Source: Labyrinthula sp. Ha
Taxonomy: Eukaryota > Sar > Bigyra > Labyrinthulida > Labyrinthulaceae
Assembly (NCBI GenBank): GCA_015227615.1
Contig: JAALGZ010000010.1
Location: 186,001-250,000 of the forward strand
Length of the DNA: 64,000 bases
Reading direction: 5' to 3'
Numbering within the stretch: the first letter of the stretch is position 1; the number at the start of each line of letters is the position of its first letter. The translations under genes were made by a program, and so were the position numbers. The notes under the pieces are model-generated. The model was not told where the DNA came from, did no database searches, and saw only the letters and a list, made by a program, of their open reading frames with translations. Shown here one piece after another: positions 59,801 through 64,000 of the stretch.

Positions 59801-62800
59801 GAATATTCTGGAACCCTATTGAGTCTTGCAACACTTTGCTGGGGATTTTGTCTTCACATGGTGCTTTTCTATCATAAGGCATCTTAAAGTCTAGAGAACT
59901 TAACCTTTTGGATAATTTGTCGCGTTATTTTATCTGGAATTGGTTCCTAAATATTGTTTATGACTGTGTGGAAGATCTCCATTAAAATATTGAATACCGT
60001 GCATACCTGTAGACTGATAAATCCTTGCTTATGTTGAACATAATTTGACAATATCTTCATTCTCATTTCATTTGGAATGCTTTTTGGTTTGCATATTTTA
60101 GGGTCAAGTTTTGGTGTAATTAGCTTTAGGAAACAATTTTATTATCCTACCGTTTTCTTTTAGAGTATTTACACCAAAGTTTTACTGAATTGGCAATGTC
60201 ATTTCCTCTACCAAACCTTTCATAACTTTTATTGATATTGTTGTTTTGTCACTTGGTATTCTGTGTTTTTCTACAGTTGCAGTTCTCTAGTCCAGTCTTT
60301 TCAAACTTAGAAGTTATAATATCGCCCGGTGAGTTAGAAATATGCAACAACTCTATTCTTTTCATCTTGTAACTAGCCCTTATGTGACTCTGATTATAGC
60401 CTCTGTTAAGATAATATGGTTTCCATCAGGGTCACAACTTATTTGTTTTTTACTTTATCGAAACTTATGACTTGAGATTTATTCATTTTGTTGGATGAAA
60501 ATAAGTAAACCTGTTTTTTTTTCTTTTTTTCTTCTTATTAATTAGAAGAGATAGAATTATTCTAGCATCTAGGTGATTTTTTTTGAACACCGTTATATAC
60601 TTGCAAAGTTTCTACTCTTTTATTTCTGAACCTTTTGTACTTTGGTTCCGTCATAAAAGTTTATGTATCTTTCAGTTCTTTGCTTAATAGTCTTAAAGTT
60701 TCAGTTGATCATGTAATTTTTTTCTTAGCTATATATATTCCAAGTAGATTAACGTTTTTGTTTCTTCTCGATGATTTCTTCAGCTTTTGTATTCATTCGT
60801 TACTTTCCTGTTCATTCGTACGTCTAAATATCAATCAATTAATTATAATTTCATCTTGTTAAAATTATCCAATGCCTACTACAGTATAATTTGAACAAGC
60901 TTCGCGTATTATATTACAGATCTTCTTCACCGAGGAGCATAAAAAATGAACATTATTTTGAGCTTTCTTAATGTTTGATATTAACTTTTGCGTCAAGAAC
61001 CTTTTGCACATTTCATACACTCCATTGAGTATGAAGAGAAGATGTTGATCTAAAGGACTATTACACGATATGAACTAAACCTGGTATGACAAAGAAAGAG
61101 GTTTCAAAGCACTTCTTGGCGAGTTTTTTTTTGCTGTATCTACAAACTCATGTCTATTTGAGTGCACTTCTTAGACAAGAAAATATATAAGGATGGAGTA
61201 TAGCGAATTTAATAAACGAAAGTAATAAGTTTTTATTGAGAAAGGTTTCTGATATCGAAATACATTACATTTGACGACGGAATATGTTTTGTCGACTCGA
61301 GAGACCTGGGTACTCGTTCGAGTTTTGTGGTAACCTCATAGAAGACTCCAAAATATCGAGATTTTCAATTGTTTCTTAATTTAATCAAAATTTTGACCGG
61401 GTAGAATATCAAATCATCAAATTAATCAGAGCAAAGTTTTAATTTAGACAAAGTTTTGAGATAGAAAACAATGAAGTCCAGCCATATGGTCAAAATTTAA
61501 AAGTTATATTTGTACAAAATTTTAATTTAGCAAGGTACAGAAACTTGGTGGTAAAGAGGTTGAACATTGGGTTTTGGAACTACTAAGATAAGGATAGGAA
61601 TAACATTATGAATTCTCTCGACCTTTTGCCAACAACTTTATTTTAGTCTCTTAATTGTGTGTTGAGGTATTCAGATTGATTTGAATAGATTTATAGAGAT
61701 TGTGGGAAATAGCATGGTTGAGATAAAGAATTTGAACGCTAGAAAGATACTTAGTTTGTTAACTTGTATTTTGGCAGAACTTCCATCTGAACAGAATGTG
61801 GGTATTTTGAAGTTGTTTCATTCTGAGTTTTCTTATAGTTTGATTTGTCATAGAAGTAGTTTTTCACTTTACATCTATGAAGCTGAGGCATAAAAACACC
61901 AAAGCTTAAGTTGTTATGAAGTCAACACAAATTCTTCTCAATCTTAATATAAATAAAAGATTCGTTTTCTTCGTGTTTCTGTTTCTCTTTTGTCTTAAAA
62001 AAATAGTTAATTTTATTCTTTAATTATGAATTAACACTTAACTGTTTCATAAATAAATCGGTTTCTTAAGTATCCTTTTCTGATTCATTGAAGGCATAAA
62101 ATCCTTTTTTTTACTTTCATATCTTGTTGAGAAAGAAAGAGTTCGTTTTCTTCAATTTTAATCATTGTTTTAATCTCTTTTGCTTCTATCAAAATTAATT
62201 GATTTTTTACTTTTTCTGTAGAATGTTTATTTATATATCAGAAAAGTCTCTATCAGCATTTTGTTTGAAGCTTCTTGACAGTCTAGTTTTACTTTTCGTA
62301 TGTTTTTTAGCCCACCTCAATATTTTTATGTGGCTTTTCATCAACAGTTTTAGATGCGGATTTCAGCTTGAGGTATCTTATGTCATGCTTACAAGGAATT
62401 TTGATGCCTTTAATCTCTGTAATGTTGTGTTGAAGTGTAGATCCCTATCTCTATACATTCTGACGCAAGAGAAAATCTACAGTTAATTAAAATTGGGATG
62501 CTAATTAAAATTCTAAAATGAAAAAAGATACTTAATACAAACTTCATTTAACTTGGTTCATATTTGTGCAAATTTTTTGACAGTAAATGTTAAAATTCAT
62601 ACAAACAACACATGAACGCTCCAGATATACTAGATTCTTATAATAATTTATTTGCAGATATAGTTTTTTCTTAGGTTATTTGCTATAGTTTTAGAATATA
62701 TTTCTTACGCTTGATCCAAAGAAAGGAAACAACCATAGCTCTGTTTAATCGATTCTGTTTGGATCGAAGTCATATCCATGAAGATATTTTCTGTATGAGA

Positions 62801-63209
62801 AATTATTAGCTTTAGACTTTTTATTTTTTGTCGTAGCTCACAAACTTCTTCCCGTGAAGTTATCTTAGTCTATCAGGTAATTTTTGTAAATATTTCTAGC
62901 CAAATATGAAACTCGTTGGTTTTTAATTATGGAAAATACATTAGAGGTGGGAATTTGAATTATTAAAGATATTTTATTTTTAATGGTTATTTATTTGAAT
63001 ATATTTGTCGATTTAGCATTAAATTAAATTAGGAAATTTTGCTAATAGGAAAACTAGGAGTATACCTAAGGTAGGTTTCATTATATATGTATCATTGCTA
63101 AAAACTAGAAGAAAGTATCAACAAAATCATTAATTTTACTAGTCTTAGATACTTGTATTCTCTTGCTACATCTTAAGAGCTTGGACCTCTTTTCTCATCC
63201 AATGAAAAT
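56831..63209. other. Unit 2 spacer with LINE remnant and conserved unknown stretches
   Basis: This is the counterpart of 43847-50266. The middle holds the LINE remnant (listed). Plus-strand frames at 61681-61893 (NLNARKILSLLTCILAELPS ... SLYIYEAEA) and about 62340-62486 (CGFQLEVSYVMLTRNFDAFN ... LTQEKIYS) are open here and closely matched in unit 1. A possible 29-30-nt intron (gtattc...atag) precedes the first. The family is not recognised, and they may be exons of a decayed gene. The remainder is AT-rich without a visible gene. Confidence 0.5.
58250..60000 (-). mobile_element. Decayed LINE (non-LTR) reverse transcriptase, unit 2
   Basis: The same remnant as in unit 1. On the minus strand: KAPCEDKIPSKVLQ (near 59840-59880), RNCLQIKRKDNPIFPANFIP (the 'lipi.Kk.d....NyRPI' region, near 59700), FIDIKQGFDSISI (near 59450-59490) and SQGDVIPKPLK (near 58945). 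These lie in separate frames with many interruptions. A sample of about 170 bp compared with unit 1 differs at roughly 5 percent of positions, all of it younger than the element's death. No target-site duplication or poly(A) tail could be placed. Confidence 0.58.
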
Positions 63210-64000
63210 TCATATATATATCCTTACTAAATAAAATAGTGGAATTAAGACTTGATTATAATTTCCTATACATTGTGTCAGTCCGTGCGTTCCAGTTCTA
63301 TTGCTTCTGAGCAAGAATATCCATTCAATATCTCGAGCTGCACTTTTTTGTATTGTCATCTGAGAAACTATATCATCACCAAATTGTAAAATTTTGTTTG
63401 ATTGAAAAGTTTGTGCAATGTAATGTCCACTATTGACGCTTCCATGATGTTTAATAAGACCAATTAAATTATACCGAGAACCACCACTTAATAATTTCTT
63501 AGAATAAACAAAACTTTCAAGATTTATATCTAAAGAAAAAGAAACTCTTGATAATTCTTCTTGTCTAATATCATTCTTTGAACTTAAAAAAGAAGGTAAA
63601 AAACTATTTTGTTGCTGTGTTGAAATTTCAGAATGAAATCTATTTAAATGCAAACATAAAACTTCAGGAACATCAGCGAAAAATAATTTTTTAACAGCAT
63701 CGGTTTTCTTACGGCAATGATCACAAAAATATTGATCTTCACCTTTCATTTCTTCAGTTGAAAAATATGATTCGAGACATTCCATTAACGAAATAGGTTC
63801 TGAATTTCTGAAAAAACTTAAAAAACTAGTATTCTTAGGCTTTTGAGGGCTAAATTTATCTATTTTAAGAGATAATGAAAGAGAAAGTTGCTGTTCAATA
63901 ATTCTTGAAGAATATTTACATTCATTACAAACAATGACTTGAAGCATAAGAGACTGAAAAATATCATTTATTAAACTTGGTTCATAATTCCTATCAAACT
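63210..64000 (-). pseudogene. USP48-like deubiquitinase fragment, copy 3 (runs off the window)
   Basis: The reading frame is open from the right edge to a stop at 63210. It carries FDRNYEPSLINDIFQ, the CNEC and CDHC knuckles, LCLHLNRFHSEI, and the NSGHYIAQT His box. At 63352 it leaves the family exactly as copy 2 does and ends in the tail QKSAARDIEWIFLLRSNRTG ... LFYLVRIYI. It therefore lacks the last strands of the catalytic domain, both DUSP domains and the acidic region. Unlike copies 1 and 2, no stop is seen in the part within the window. The N-terminal Cys box lies outside. A truncated, probably inactive ubiquitin-binding product is conceivable. Confidence 0.8.
63352..64000. repeat. Tandem unit 3 (start only)
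   Basis: A third direct copy of the unit begins with ATTGTCATCTGAG inside the USP coding region and continues to the window end, matching the starts of units 1 and 2. The array therefore has at least three units and extends to the right. Confidence 0.85.

Larger units (their letters stand above)
50355..63351. repeat. Tandem unit 2 (about 13.0 kb including a 0.78-kb insertion)
   Basis: This is a direct repeat of unit 1. Subtracting the inserted element, its length is within about 20 bp of unit 1 (roughly 12,220 versus 12,238 bp). The order is USP fragment, spacer, Roco copy 3, spacer with LINE remnant. The left junction places unit-end sequence directly against the inside of the USP coding region, as expected of a simple head-to-tail duplication. 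Confidence 0.9.

Noticed and set aside
1-64000. Alternative genetic code (TGA or TAG reassigned)
   Set aside because: Intact genes here avoid all three stops internally and end with each of them. The single TAG in the USP gene is TCA in the paralogues.
1-64000. CRISPR arrays, telomere repeats, rRNA operons
   Set aside because: No regularly spaced short repeats, no terminal telomeric runs and no conserved rRNA blocks seen.

Overview
This window is nuclear DNA from an AT-rich microbial eukaryote that I cannot name. The case for a eukaryote rests on spliceosomal introns bounded by GT/AG and only about 24-37 nt long, on a Mpv17-type mitochondrial/peroxisomal membrane protein, on a fused lysine-ketoglutarate reductase/saccharopine dehydrogenase, and on a USP48-like deubiquitinase, an ADA2-like deaminase and LRR-Roc-COR (Roco) proteins. 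TAA, TAG and TGA all behave as stops, so the genetic code looks standard. Coding islands with strongly A/T-ending codons alternate with 3-7 kb stretches where I recognise almost nothing.

Layout. 1-4.2 kb: gene-poor, with one exon-like patch near 1.0-1.3 kb. 4.2-7.0 kb: a multi-pass membrane protein facing a nucleoside-hydrolase-like gene. 11.0-14.4 kb: a PDE12-like 2',5'-phosphodiesterase/deadenylase (minus) and an ADA2-like adenosine deaminase (plus, four exons) share a 161-bp divergent promoter. 14.4-21.5 kb: gene-poor. 21.6-30.3 kb: Roco copy 1 (eight exons), an unknown minus-strand locus, LKR/SDH, a YdcZ/DUF606-type membrane protein whose stop lies three bases from the LKR/SDH stop, and a small TIR-like protein. 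34.5-37.2 kb: Mpv17 family, a putative secreted protein, a small unknown protein and a decayed coding remnant.

The right 26 kb is a tandem array. A full-length USP48-like gene (with one in-frame TAG) lies at the left edge. A unit of about 12.2 kb, from inside that USP gene through a Roco gene and a decayed LINE, is repeated head to tail at 38117, 50355 and 63352, and the array runs off the right edge. Because the duplication breakpoint is inside the USP gene, the later USP copies lack the C-terminal half and gain a new tail. The middle USP copy has further damage and a 777-bp insertion that could be a solo LTR. Roco copies 1 and 3 are open after splicing. Copy 2 has lost one base in the COR domain.

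The most interesting feature is the Roco family. Each LRR segment is carried by its own short exon, every internal exon is a multiple of three, and every intron is in phase 2. The Roc domain lacks the usual Asp of its G4 motif, and about 130 bp of promoter with two inverted repeats is preserved upstream of all three copies. A TIR-like gene, a 2-5A-phosphodiesterase-like gene, an ADA2-like gene and a nucleoside-hydrolase-like gene lie in the same window. A link to innate sensing or nucleotide signalling is therefore possible, but it is inference only.
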